A stretch of DNA of 36,983 nucleotides, taken from Inquilinus limosus. GTDB lineage: Bacteria; Pseudomonadota; Alphaproteobacteria; DSM-16000; Inquilinaceae. The stretch spans positions 1-36,983 of the forward strand of contig NZ_NHON01000061.1 of the NCBI RefSeq assembly GCF_002195995.1, read 5' to 3'. Below are positions 12,201 to 18,644 of the stretch, piece after piece. The position numbers and the translations under genes were made by a program. Position 1 is the stretch's first letter, and each line of letters opens with the position of its first letter. Under the pieces are notes generated by a model that worked only from the letters and a program-made list of their open reading frames with translations, had not been told where the DNA came from and ran no database searches.

Positions 12201-13905
12201 TGGCGGCGCCGTCGCGGATCACCACCTCGCCGGAGTCGGGGGTCCTGGCCGAGATCGACACGGTGCCGCCGACCGCGCTGCGCTCCACCGCCGTGCGGCC
12301 GACGCTCTTCAGATAGTCGCCGATATTGCCGATCGGCGATCCGTCGCGGACATCGACATTGATGGTCTTGCCGAACAGGAAGCCGTCGCGCTGCAGCGGC
12401 GAATTCAGCTCGTTGTTGCGCAGCTTGATCGCGATCTGGTTGCGCTCCATCGCCACCTCGGTCGAGGTGGTGCCGGACACGTCGATCAGGCTGCCATTCT
12501 CCATGGTGAAGCGGTTCGGCGAGCCGTCGAAGGGCATCTCGGCGATCTGGACCGTGACGTCGCCCGCCGGGGCCTGGATCCTCGCCCCCCGCTCCATGGT
12601 GCCGGCGCCGGCGATGATCTGGACCCGGGAATGCTCGAACTGCTCGGCATCGGTGATGGTGTCGGTGCTGTTCTCCGGCAGGATGGTCGTCTCGCTGCCA
12701 CGGCCGAAGGTGACCTTGCCGCGGGTGTTCCGTTGGGACAGAGGGGTTTGCTGGAAGTAGACGGGATCCGCGGCGGCCTTGAGAAGGATCGAGCCGCCGG
12801 CCCGTACGGCGGTGGTCGCGGACATCCGGCCGTTCTGCGCGATCAGCAGGCTGGCGATCGAGATGTTGCCACCGCGTGGCGTATCGATCGTCCCGGCGTT
12901 GACGGTCCAGTTGGCCGTCGGAGAGCTGCGGTCGGCTATCGAATCGACCTCGATCGCGACGCCGCGCGGATACTGCTGGTCCGTCGATGTCGAGGTCGAG
13001 CTCGCGGGGTAGATGTAGACTCTGCGACCGGCGCCGATCACCACCTGCCCGGCCGGGGCGCGGATGGTGCCGGCATTGACCACCGACCCGCCCAGCAGCA
13101 TGACGCTGCTGTTGTCCGGCCCCTGGATCAGCGCGCCGCGCTCGACCTTGATCTGGCCGGGCTCGCCGTCGCCGGCGGCCGTGAACACCGGCAGAGGCTG
13201 GCCGTCGGCGGTCTTCGGGGTGTCCAGGATCCCCCGCATGAACTGGTCCTCGCTGATGCTCAGCGACGACGCCACCAGGTTGCGGACATTGACCCGGGCG
13301 CCGTTGCCGAAGATCACGCCGTTCTGGTTGATCAGATAGACATGGCCGTCGGCCTTCAGCGCGCCGTCGATGCGCGACGGGTCGGCCTGGCCGATCCGGT
13401 TCAGCACCGCCCAATCCCGGTTGCCCTTCTGGTCGAAGCGCACCGTCTCGTCGCCGGCGATGTTGAACCGGTTCCAGTCGATGACCGCCTTCGGCTTCAG
13501 CTGCTCGATGGTCATCAGCTTGTTGGTCGCGTCCACCACCGGGTTGTTGGCGGACGCGTTCTGGATCCGGTTCAGGCTCATGCCGCTGAACAGCACCTTC
13601 GGCGCACCGGCCGAGGCGGCGCGGGACAGGGCCCTGTCGACCGCGCTGTTGCCGCCGCCGCCATTGCCGCCGCCGCCACTGCCGCCCGAGCCCGAGGCGG
13701 CGCTGTCGCCGCGCACCAGCCGCATGCCGACGATCTTGGCGCCATCGGCCCGCGCCGGCTCGGCCATCGTGCCGAAGGCCGCCAGCCCGGCGAGCAGGGC
13801 GAGGGCGCTGCAGCCCAGCCGCAGGCGCCGCGGCAGCAGGCCGGGCATCGATGGGGCGGTGGCGAGACGATGGGACGGGCGAGTCGGGGCGCCAATGCCG
13901 GCCAT
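3256..13905 (-). CDS. Giant filamentous-haemagglutinin-family exoprotein (TpsA) with C-terminal DUF3739
   Basis: A secreted beta-helical adhesin-type protein of 3549 residues. The start at 13905 has GGAG eight bases upstream. Residues 1-53 form a long signal peptide (hydrophobic core about 30-46, cleavage after ARA). A Gly/Ser-rich linker (about 69-87) precedes the TPS secretion domain (about 100-330), with the family hallmark LINQNGVIFG (191-200) and NRFNIA (145-150). The bulk is repetitive beta-helix sequence (GGxIxLxAG, LTLxAxG, xIDVSGG). The last 300 residues or so match DUF3739 (ELRASGRE, then a Gly-rich part ending FLGYEGG). There is no VENN motif or toxin-like tail, so contact-dependent inhibition is unlikely. 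Export is predicted through the Sec system and then the TpsB encoded at 1004-2653. The ligand is unknown. The opposite strand is stop-free across the whole gene, a base-composition effect. Confidence 0.93.
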   Translation of the reverse strand: MAGIGAPTRPSHRLATAPSMPGLLPRRLRLGCSALALLAGLAAFGTMAEPARADGAKIVGMRLVRGDSAASGSGGSGGGGNGGGGNSAVDRALSRAASAGAPKVLFSGMSLNRIQNASANNPVVDATNKLMTIEQLKPKAVIDWNRFNIAGDETVRFDQKGNRDWAVLNRIGQADPSRIDGALKADGHVYLINQNGVIFGNGARVNVRNLVASSLSISEDQFMRGILDTPKTADGQPLPVFTAAGDGEPGQIKVERGALIQGPDNSSVMLLGGSVVNAGTIRAPAGQVVIGAGRRVYIYPASSTSTSTDQQYPRGVAIEVDSIADRSSPTANWTVNAGTIDTPRGGNISIASLLIAQNGRMSATTAVRAGGSILLKAAADPVYFQQTPLSQRNTRGKVTFGRGSETTILPENSTDTITDAEQFEHSRVQIIAGAGTMERGARIQAPAGDVTVQIAEMPFDGSPNRFTMENGSLIDVSGTTSTEVAMERNQIAIKLRNNELNSPLQRDGFLFGKTINVDVRDGSPIGNIGDYLKSVGRTAVERSAVGGTVSISARTPDSGEVVIRDGAAINVSGGQVRYRGGWLDTTQLVGADGRIYDISQASPDIQYVAFAEDRYAQQKIYGPRWEAGYTDGMAAGAVSISASAAVLDGRISGGTTPGARQRSRDQLPALGSLTLTLRRPVDVVFGAGGSGLADGFGSDDALPDNLRDRLVIAPSLVGNGGVDKIAVTTAGGDIAVARGVTLRTAPGGSVDLRSRPEVDPPNLYDAEGVIDQFGAITVAGAIETPSGTITLAGRNVTLAAGARLAARGQWVNDRVDANGNPYPDGSGPAGAALPDGGTIDLSTLKTLTIARGSLIDVSAGGWVATDGSLTKGNGGEVRLATSRFIDQNIAIRPSAGKLVLGGDILGYGLDRGGKLTIRTDRIWIGGGLAPQGALVLDPGFLSRGGFSDVTLQGYRGVTVAANTVATPAAATLRLNPDYLWRASGSDVFGFARLDVLPEEQRPAGSLTLIARGSDLRADDFGVDGVDATGKSYEGGGSVVFARGSVVRMGTGGSVTAVAARTVRVDGTIETPAGQITLMGGITVDKASVSDPDTGMGFPLAAYDPEAGVRVGATARLLAGGAVRLDPTTDGTRRGTVLDGGTITLRANNGALIIERGAVLDVSGVSTELDLRSMTMYGIKLRRQAVASNGGTIRLTSSDGLYVDGTLRGRGGGPDAEGGTLITEMRQGSQGGSNRLGLPDDTVRVLNIRQSGLSRGAAGRYDAGTLRRYAGQGFVAADTAMDGGFGTWVMGADNAVNFAGDVTLKLDREIQFATYTIGATPAPGRTGARVVLQAPRVSFTNAGIEPTGGGLGIEITDLTDRILNPATQLSILADLIDLSSDRLRFGGLYHVQVGSDPETGEGIYKDRRFGGFGLVTLKSSGDIRFSGGGGGDSGNLSTAGDLVFRAAQIYPNTDQSFTVNALGKVSVQPNGKSKMPLSIGGALTIAAPEIVQNGTIRAPLGQIVLGIDGVSEVTLGRGSVTSVSAKGLTVPYGFVQNGSLWFKAGGGGGVSIIGAPAKQVRLLGTDVDVRDGAVIDVSGGGELLANEFVAGLGGPSDILGDPNSFAVIPDFDGYAPWDPYISGYQPTAQSADFDFSRDVPLVPSTASVAGRSLNQGGNTSLRVGDRVYLSGGGGLPAGTYVLLPARYALMPGAYRVRAVNGVLDRLPAMNGRAPDGSAYVAGRRSVLNTSISDARWSGFQVESGAVLRQRAQYDSYEANSFFRSEAFLSRQKTDTGVIPAPVLPIDGGTLVAKATETLRLDGTARFAPAEGGRLGRFDIATAKIAVVSEGADTQDLTDQGYLLLQAEQLNDFGVGSLLIGGERSPAPVTSADPRGGTQVQVVASDVVIRNPGTALQGPEVLLAAGNTLTVESGSVIRATGTDAGPADTLRLSGDSALLRVSTGDRVDVVRTGFSGFGGSLTIQDGAAVLASGSLALDATGDSILASTQIRGDRAIDAAARQISFGDAPDGTQGLVFRDGTLSVLAQTGTLTLRGYNSIDFYGDVSVGAGQGSALRTLSLDSPLLAGHGGNATINAGAVQLRNTGDASDLPVDLAGGSLTINATTRMDGGKPVEGTGRIDLADGPVRIAGFGATTLSADERIVGTSGLDIATDASPGSGGDTRPNRLRADGALTLTATALSAGAGSDNAVEAGGALAFTGRSVPTLPGFDDIGGRLRLSGDTVSLAGRIEVSAGILEASATRNLEIAGNTAIDAAGVERHFFDQTRYAPGGVVKLSSAQGDVVLAGGSSIAIGGGPGGDAGRLIVDAAHGRFVADGTIDARSATGTRHGQVDLDLGRLDGSFDTLAGKLAAAGFAEAQRLRIRSGDITLGAGQTVTARDFALSVDSGNLTIGGTINAGGATGGDIRLAAGRTLTLANGAVLNASGAAADAAGQGGSVLLSAGDSGRLDLQAGSAISVGAGGTTGSVHLRAPRTNGDTDVAITELGSGIGGAREVTVEAYKAYNDVSSVDASTIQADLDDFAAKGVAGRIADRFGPGVTARAGVELRSAADMTLDTDLDLHALMQGRDGASGILTLRAGGDLTFLGSLSDGFTTVDGNTLAGGDSWSYRLVAGADLTGADPLALLAAADLAAGKGSVVVDSVTANRALRVRTGTGDIDIAAARDFVLGARSDTNLGPDFFTPIPQAVVYTAGQPIAGLPAGLLDPNRYPDAARPTGGGDISISAGGSLYGVPSDQLISDYVWRQGDANGDQELATTWWIDFGGFQQGVGALAGGNVDLRAGGQIRNLSAVIPTVGWVSDGAVTVRNGGSLTVDALGDIVSGVYYVGRGDATIEAGGAIKGGASVTMLDQFDFPSGGPLTPRTILAGGDTAFHLRSRGDLTIETVLDPMMLPVSARQEPNIFDPAASLTGGGFFSRGANSAVSLDSIGGDVRFGNDGYTVSTLAVGDAQQFSPTPAAGYAVLYPSTVRANAFSGDILVDGGMVLVSGDRGTLELLAADDVLFRPGGDPTAPTPIPTLLLPLVAMADAPPQFEPTPLNPVVITRIVAQPDVEEKQFQQAHLLATPALDQAGRHVGDSDPARIYAVGGDIQGALPTGAYQLIVPKSLQLRAGSDIADLSIRATNTNPGDVTLVQAGRDIDLTTNGGVEPDLSAQIKVGGPGRLEVSAGRNIDLGYGVGILTDGNLRTSVLPEQGADITVVAGLGGGQPDRAAFMTRYLDPAHTAELDPYLVGPGGSLYTAQMISYVEGVTGRSGLDAATAFALFKALAPEQQDPLLQDILFAELRASGREANDASSPRFGATDRGYAAADTLFPGDGWSGGISMLDSQIKTQRGGDISILLPGGGIQLGATTKDLTKPEHDPNDSGLWTVLGGAIRVFAHDDILIRSSRALTASGGDILMWSSFGDIDAGLGSRAAISTAPAVVRLSLNGTLQVEPGGIVSGSGIGALQKPGDVDLYAPNGSVNAGEGGIRVSGNFNVFALQVLNADNIQVGGQAVGLPTAPVNPASIAGTSDVAAQATRAIEQQVRDQAERGAKPNDEAPPLLITGSFLGYEGG

Positions 13906-13929
13906 CTGGGCAGCTCCGGGCTGAAAAAT

Positions 13930-13951
13930 GGATAATCCGCGCGCGTTATCC
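13930..13951. promoter_or_regulatory. Inverted repeat upstream of tpsA, possible operator
   Basis: A perfect 6-bp dyad, GGATAA and TTATCC, separated by ten GC-rich bases, lies 25-46 bp upstream of the TpsA start codon. Its position and symmetry suit an operator or a 5' leader hairpin that could limit access to the ribosome site. No known regulator motif is recognised. Confidence 0.35.
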
Positions 13952-14047
13952 TTCCTGTCCTATCGGTGACGCCGTGCGTCCTGCCATCCCGGGGCGGTGA
14001 AATTTTCGTGACGCCGCTTCGGTGCGGCCCGCTATCCGCCGAAATGC

Positions 14048-14078
14048 GAGGAGGCGGCGATGGCATCGCCGCCTCCTC
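14048..14078. terminator. Perfect 31-bp palindromic hairpin downstream of the RTX protease
   Basis: Two 15-bp arms (beginning GAGGAGGCGGCGAT) are exact reverse complements around a single central base; in RNA this folds into a 12-bp stem with a 7-nt loop. It lies 80 bp after the stop of the RTX protease gene and upstream of the TpsA start, both on the minus strand. A terminator that insulates the two genes is likely. The T-run is poor, so it may depend on stem strength. Confidence 0.6.
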
Positions 14079-14090
14079 AAGGTCTTGCCG

Positions 14091-14129
14091 GGCATCCGGG
14101 GGAAGGCCTTCGGTCCTCACCCGGATGCC
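14091..14129. terminator. Second hairpin after the RTX protease
   Basis: A perfect 10-bp stem (GGCATCCGGG with CCCGGATGCC, loop 19 nt) sits between the RTX protease stop and the 31-bp palindrome. Together they form a tandem pair of stem-loops at the 3' end of that gene. It has no T-run on either strand. Confidence 0.4.
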
Positions 14130-14157
14130 GGCTATCGGATCTCCGTCCGGCTCGTGC

Positions 14158-17100
14158 TCAGAGCACGAAGTCGGCCGCGACCAGGGCGATGTTGCCCCGC
14201 AGCGTGATGTGGAAATCCGACACGCCGTCGCCGTCGATGTCGCCGGCGATGGTGGTCGTGGTCGTCGACAGATGGGCGAAGCGCAGCTCGCCGGCATGGT
14301 GGGTGTAGAGCCCCGCGCCGAGGAAGCTGAACGCCTGGTCCCCCGCCGCGCCGGTGTCGGCATCGATCGCGGAGAGATCGAGGCGGTCGCCCTGGGCATG
14401 GCTGAAGTCGGTGATCAGGTCGGCCTGCGCCCCGACGCGACTGTCGCCGACCGCCGAGAAGCTGAACCGGTCGGCCCCGGCGCCGCCGGACAGGGTGTCC
14501 TGCCCGCCGCCGCCGACGAGCGTGTCGTTGCCCTCGAAGCCCCAGAAGTCGTTGTTGCCGGCATTGCCGGTGATGGTGTCGGCGCCCTTGCCGCCGCTGA
14601 CCTTCTCGATGCCGGTATAGGTGTCGCCCTCGGCCTCGCCGCCATGGCCGATTCCGGTCGCGAGATTCACCGTCACCGCGGCGGTGGCGCCGAAATAGCT
14701 GGCCCGGTCGTTGCCGTCGCCGCCGTCGAGATGGTCGGCCCCGGCACCGCCGCGGAGGATGTCGTCGCCGGCCCGGCCGTAGAGGGTGTCGTCGCCGGCG
14801 CCGCCCTCGAGCGTGTCGTTCCCGGCCAGGCCGATATTCGGCATCACCGGCGGGGGCGGGGTGACGGAGACGTTCAGCTCGTAGGAGCCGCCGTTCGGCA
14901 CCGTCTGTTCCGGCAGGCCCGTGTCGTTGTCGTAATGGCCGACCACGATGTAGTAGGTCCCGGTCTCGCCGACCTTGAAGCTGAGGCCGGAATCGGTCCG
15001 GACGCTCGATCCCGGGTCGTTGCCGGCGTCGTCATTCTCGGCGATCACGGTGCCGTCGGCCCGCATCAGCCAGATGTAGGCGTCGTCCAGCCCGCCCGCG
15101 GTGTGGTCGAGATCGAGGGTGATGACCGTGCCGGCATTGACCGCCACCTTGTAGTAGCCGCCCTGGCCGTTGCCGGTGGCGGTCACCGTCGAATGCGCCA
15201 GCGTGGTCGCGTCGACGATGTCGGCATCGGCCGCCAGCGAGAAGTTGGCGGTCAGGTCGAAGGCGGCGGCGATGGAGTTGTTGGTCGCGCCCGTCCCCAG
15301 CGAGGCATAGCCGTTGCCGGTGCCGACGCCGGTCACCGGGAAGGGGATGAAGTCGCCGTCGAGCGTGTCGTTGCCGGCGCCGCCCTTGAGGGTGTCGTCG
15401 CCGCCCTGGCCGACCAGCCTGTTGTCGCCGGCATCGCCGGTGAGCGTGTCGTTGTGGCCGGAGCCGGCCAGGCCCTCGATCGAGATGAAGGTCTCCTCAT
15501 GCGAGGCGGCGTTGCCGAGGGAGATGTTGACCCCCGTGGCGCTGCCGTAATAGGCCGCTATGTCGAGGCCGGCGCCGCCGTCCAGCGTGTCCTTGCCGCC
15601 GCCCCCGGCCAGGGTGTCGTCGCCCGCGGCGCCGGACAGCACGTTGACACCGGTGTTGCCGATCAGGGTGTCGGCGAATTTCGAGCCGATGACGTTCTCG
15701 ATGTTCACCAGCCTGTCGAACTGGTGGGTTGTCGTGGTGTCGCCCTCGCCGTCGCCGCCGCTGGCGGTGCCGTCCTGCAGGTTGACGGTCACGCCCTCGG
15801 TGGCCGGCGTCCGCGGCGGGCCGAACATCGGCTGCCGCTCGTCCAGCGTGTAGTCGGCCGTGTCGATGCCGGCGCCGCCGTCGAGATAGTCGGCCCCGGC
15901 GCCGCCGATCAGCCGGTCGTCGCCGGCGTCGCCGCTCAGCACGTCGCCGTCGCGCGCGCCTTCCAGCACGTCGTCGCCGTTGCCGCCGCTGAGGACGTCG
16001 CCGCCGCCGAGGCCGAGGAAGTAGTTGTTGGCATCGTTGCCGACGAAGCGGTCGATGCGGTCGTCCGACCCGATCAGGTTCTCGACGCTGAAGAAGGTGT
16101 CGCCGGAGGCGGTGCCGCCGCTGGCGACGTTGGTGACCAGGTTGACCAGCAGCTGGAACGGGCTCTCCATGCTGAAATCGACCGTGTCGTTGCCGTCGCC
16201 GCCGCGGAAGACGTCGACGCCGGCCATGCCGCGCATCAGGTCGTCGCCGGAGCCGCCGTCGATCACGTCGTCGCCGGCGCCGCCGTCGATGGTGTCGTTG
16301 CCGTCCTCGCCGAACAGCTTGTCGCCGCCGTCCCGGGTGTCGGGGCCGGTGATGGGCGGCAGGGTGTTGTTGCGGTCGCGGCTGTCATTGGTGTCGGCGC
16401 CGCCGACGATGATGTCGTTGCCGGCGCCGCCATGGATCTCGTCGGCACCGTTGCCGCCGTCGATGCGGTCGTCGCCGCCATTGCCCAGCAGCTCGTTCTC
16501 GCCGTCATTGCCGATGATGATGTCGAGGAAGTCGCTGCCGACGCCCTTCTCGATATAGTACTCGGTCGCGTCGGCGTTGTGGCCGTCGAAGATGGCGACA
16601 TTGTTGGTGTGGCCGTTGACGCTGGAGAAGCGGCCCTCGCGCAGGTCCAGGATCGTGCTGCTGGTCGAGCCCGAGAAGTCGACCGTGTCGTGCCCGCCGG
16701 TGTCGTGGATCACAAAGCCGATGTCATGGGTGGCGCCGGTCGCGGTGAGCGTGTAGCCGAGCCTGGCGCTGCCGAAGCCGTAGACGTCGTCACCGGTGTT
16801 GAGCTGGATGTCCTGGTAGGTGCGGACGCCGTCGGTCACGGTGGAGAAATAGTGCCGGATCACCGCCTCGATATCGGCGATGCCGGGGGTGGTGTTGGTC
16901 CAGGCCGTGGTCCCGCCGATGTCGATATTGTCGAAATACGACATCACCGAATACTGCTGGTTGTCGTACACCCATTTAGCGTCGTTGTAATAGGTGATCT
17001 GCGGGCCGCCGGGGCCGCCGTAATTGTAGAAGCCCGGGTGGTTCAGGCCCCATTCATGGCCGAACTCGTGGATGAAGGTGTTGAAGATGTAGCCGCCGAC

Positions 17101-17583
17101 CTCGGTCTTGTCCGGCTCGGTGTCGTGGAAGCGCTGGCCGACATTGACCAGGCGGCCGGAGGAGAAGGCGCTGCCGTCATTGGGCTGGCCGACCTCGGGG
17201 CTGACGACGCGGAGGTAGTCGGTGCTGGCGTTGTAGGCCCGGTCGTCGACGATGGTGAACTGCAGCGGCGTTACCGACGACCACATCTGCAGCGCGCCGA
17301 TGGCGGCTTCCTTGTAGTCCGGATGGGCGTTGAGCCCGTACAGGTTCACCACGATCGGTTCCTGGGCCTGCTCGGGCGTCAGCGGCCGCTGCAGGGCCCC
17401 GAGATAGTCGAGGAAGGTCTCGTAGTTGGTGTCCTTGTTAAACGGATTGTCCGGCGCCTGGTCGATGTTCTGCCAGTGATCGAGATCGTCCTGGCTGATC
17501 GTGAAGGTTCCGGCGGCCGCATCTGCTCCTCCAACCGGAGTCGAATGCTCCTGCTGGTAGCCCATCTGGCACAGGATGCACAT
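14158..17583 (-). CDS. Serralysin-like RTX metalloprotease with embedded PPC domain (M10-type)
   Basis: Predicted secreted zinc endopeptidase of the metzincin/serralysin group, exported by a type I system not present in this window. The zinc motif HEFGHEWGLNHPG is at 172-184 (His172, Glu173, His176, His182), with the Met-turn SVMSY at 212-216. RTX calcium-binding nonapeptides (GGxGxDxhx) fill about 355-740. A PPC-like beta-sandwich (about 770-907) interrupts them, and further RTX repeats occupy about 918-1040. The end (1040-1141) is a serralysin C-terminal secretion region closing with Asp-Phe-Val-Leu. There is no Sec signal, as expected. The N-terminus has a CxxC (Cys2, Cys5). At 1141 residues it is more than twice the length of classical serralysins because of the extra RTX and PPC parts. 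AGGGGG precedes the start at good spacing. Substrate unknown. Confidence 0.92.
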   Translation of the reverse strand: MCILCQMGYQQEHSTPVGGADAAAGTFTISQDDLDHWQNIDQAPDNPFNKDTNYETFLDYLGALQRPLTPEQAQEPIVVNLYGLNAHPDYKEAAIGALQMWSSVTPLQFTIVDDRAYNASTDYLRVVSPEVGQPNDGSAFSSGRLVNVGQRFHDTEPDKTEVGGYIFNTFIHEFGHEWGLNHPGFYNYGGPGGPQITYYNDAKWVYDNQQYSVMSYFDNIDIGGTTAWTNTTPGIADIEAVIRHYFSTVTDGVRTYQDIQLNTGDDVYGFGSARLGYTLTATGATHDIGFVIHDTGGHDTVDFSGSTSSTILDLREGRFSSVNGHTNNVAIFDGHNADATEYYIEKGVGSDFLDIIIGNDGENELLGNGGDDRIDGGNGADEIHGGAGNDIIVGGADTNDSRDRNNTLPPITGPDTRDGGDKLFGEDGNDTIDGGAGDDVIDGGSGDDLMRGMAGVDVFRGGDGNDTVDFSMESPFQLLVNLVTNVASGGTASGDTFFSVENLIGSDDRIDRFVGNDANNYFLGLGGGDVLSGGNGDDVLEGARDGDVLSGDAGDDRLIGGAGADYLDGGAGIDTADYTLDERQPMFGPPRTPATEGVTVNLQDGTASGGDGEGDTTTTHQFDRLVNIENVIGSKFADTLIGNTGVNVLSGAAGDDTLAGGGGKDTLDGGAGLDIAAYYGSATGVNISLGNAASHEETFISIEGLAGSGHNDTLTGDAGDNRLVGQGGDDTLKGGAGNDTLDGDFIPFPVTGVGTGNGYASLGTGATNNSIAAAFDLTANFSLAADADIVDATTLAHSTVTATGNGQGGYYKVAVNAGTVITLDLDHTAGGLDDAYIWLMRADGTVIAENDDAGNDPGSSVRTDSGLSFKVGETGTYYIVVGHYDNDTGLPEQTVPNGGSYELNVSVTPPPPVMPNIGLAGNDTLEGGAGDDTLYGRAGDDILRGGAGADHLDGGDGNDRASYFGATAAVTVNLATGIGHGGEAEGDTYTGIEKVSGGKGADTITGNAGNNDFWGFEGNDTLVGGGGQDTLSGGAGADRFSFSAVGDSRVGAQADLITDFSHAQGDRLDLSAIDADTGAAGDQAFSFLGAGLYTHHAGELRFAHLSTTTTTIAGDIDGDGVSDFHITLRGNIALVAADFVL

Positions 17584-18644
17584 CTGTTCCCCCTATCAAT
17601 GTTGATCCCGGCTGGAGCCGTCGGGCTGCACGCATCCGGCAACGGGCCGAATCCCCGCCCGCGGATGCGGCGGCAGCTCCGATCGTGATCTCAGCGCGTG
17701 TGGGTAAGGTTTCGTCGGTTGCCGGCGGCGGATTTCGTCCGCCGCTTGCGCTCAGCGCATCCGCATCGCATCCGGCATTTCACCTACGGACATCGACCCC
17801 GGCGCAGCCTTGGTTGCGGCAGGGATGACGCATCGCCAGTCGGGAGCGATGTGGGCACCAGTATAGGGCGCCGCGGATGTCCCGACGGGAAAAGGATGCT
17901 CATGGTTATCGATGTCCCCCTGTTTGCGGTCCGCCATCCGCCGAGACACCGGACCGGGGAAACATGCTGCTTCGCCGGTCCGACCGTGCAACCATTACTT
18001 GACGGACGCCGATCGTCACGGCGCACATCCTGGCTTTTCCGCCCCCGGAACCGGAGGCGGCGCGCGATTCAAAAGCTCGACTGTTCTGCGTACCTCTGGC
18101 CGTCATCCTTCGGCAATGTAGCGGCCGCCGCAATCAAAAAAGCTCTCACTTCCGGTTGTTTCGGCAGGTTTCGTTGGTGCGCACACAGACATTCCCGCCA
18201 GGGGAGGGCAGATATTGCCGGAGCGGTCGCCAATCTATGCAGGAGATTATCCGAAATTATCCTTAAAACCGTTGGATGTGCGGAAAGCACCATCCGGTGA
18301 GTCTGTGCGCCGGTCGATATGACTTACTTTTCCCTTGCAACCCACTGGTCAGCAGGCCGGCAACGACCCGGACGGCAGGTTTCCGGTCGAGCCGGGCGGG
18401 ACGGTGCAAGAATTCGCAGGCCGGAGGTCGGCATCCGACGCGGATCGGCCGGGGAACCGTCCGATCTTCGTTGGCGGGACCTTGTCCACAACACCTAGCG
18501 CGACGCCTTGCTGTCGGCGCCCCATATCTTGTATGGTCCCCGGCCCCGAACTCCGGTCGAGATTCGCCGCCATGTCCGCCTTCCGCGCACGGTCCGCGTT
18601 CCTCGTCCTTCTCCCATCGCGGTGAGCCGAGAAAGATCACGCCC
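17584..18644. other. About 1-kb gene-free region between divergent genes
   Basis: This lies between the start of the RTX protease (minus) and the start of nrdB (plus), so it must hold both promoters. Open frames here are short, arginine-rich and lack family features or ribosome sites. Visible structure: a stem-loop at 17725-17745 (8-bp perfect arms, 5-nt loop TTTCG); an AT-rich patch near 18120-18270; a direct repeat ATTATCC-gaa-ATTATCC at 18246-18262; and candidate NrdR boxes at 18486-18534. Nothing else is recognised. Confidence 0.55.
18486..18534 (+). promoter_or_regulatory. Candidate tandem NrdR boxes upstream of nrdB
   Basis: Two sites resemble the NrdR consensus (roughly ACACWATATATWGTGT): CCACAACACCTAGCGC at 18486-18501 and GCCCCATATCTTGTAT at 18519-18534, each agreeing at about 11 of 16 positions by hand. 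Their starts are 33 bp apart, close to three helical turns, which is how NrdR sites normally pair. They end 110 bp before the nrdB start. NrdR represses ribonucleotide reductase genes in most bacteria. Both matches are imperfect, so this is a candidate only. Confidence 0.45.

Noticed and set aside
3256-13905. TpsA as a CdiA-type contact-dependent inhibition toxin
   Set aside because: No VENN motif, no variable toxin tail and no small immunity gene downstream; the C-terminus is DUF3739.
3193-13935. A stop-free frame of 3580 codons on the plus strand, opposite tpsA
   Set aside because: It mirrors the whole TpsA gene. Its product is a low-complexity Ala/Arg/Asp/Gln/Gly mix without domains, and stop-free antisense frames are expected in GC-rich repetitive genes. 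TpsA has the real signal peptide, TPS motif and DUF3739.
14160-16560. Regular short GC-rich repeats in the RTX gene, considered as a CRISPR or satellite array
   Set aside because: They are codon-phased RTX nonapeptide repeats within an intact reading frame, and the spacing follows the protein motif.
13966-17688. Plus-strand frame of 1240 codons opposite the RTX protease
   Set aside because: Val/Ala/Gly-rich shadow of RTX repeats; the minus-strand product has the zinc motif, Met-turn and RTX repeats.
17698-18300. 200-codon plus-strand frame in the gap before nrdB
   Set aside because: Arg-rich, no ribosome site, no family features; overlapping frames of equal quality exist on the other strand.
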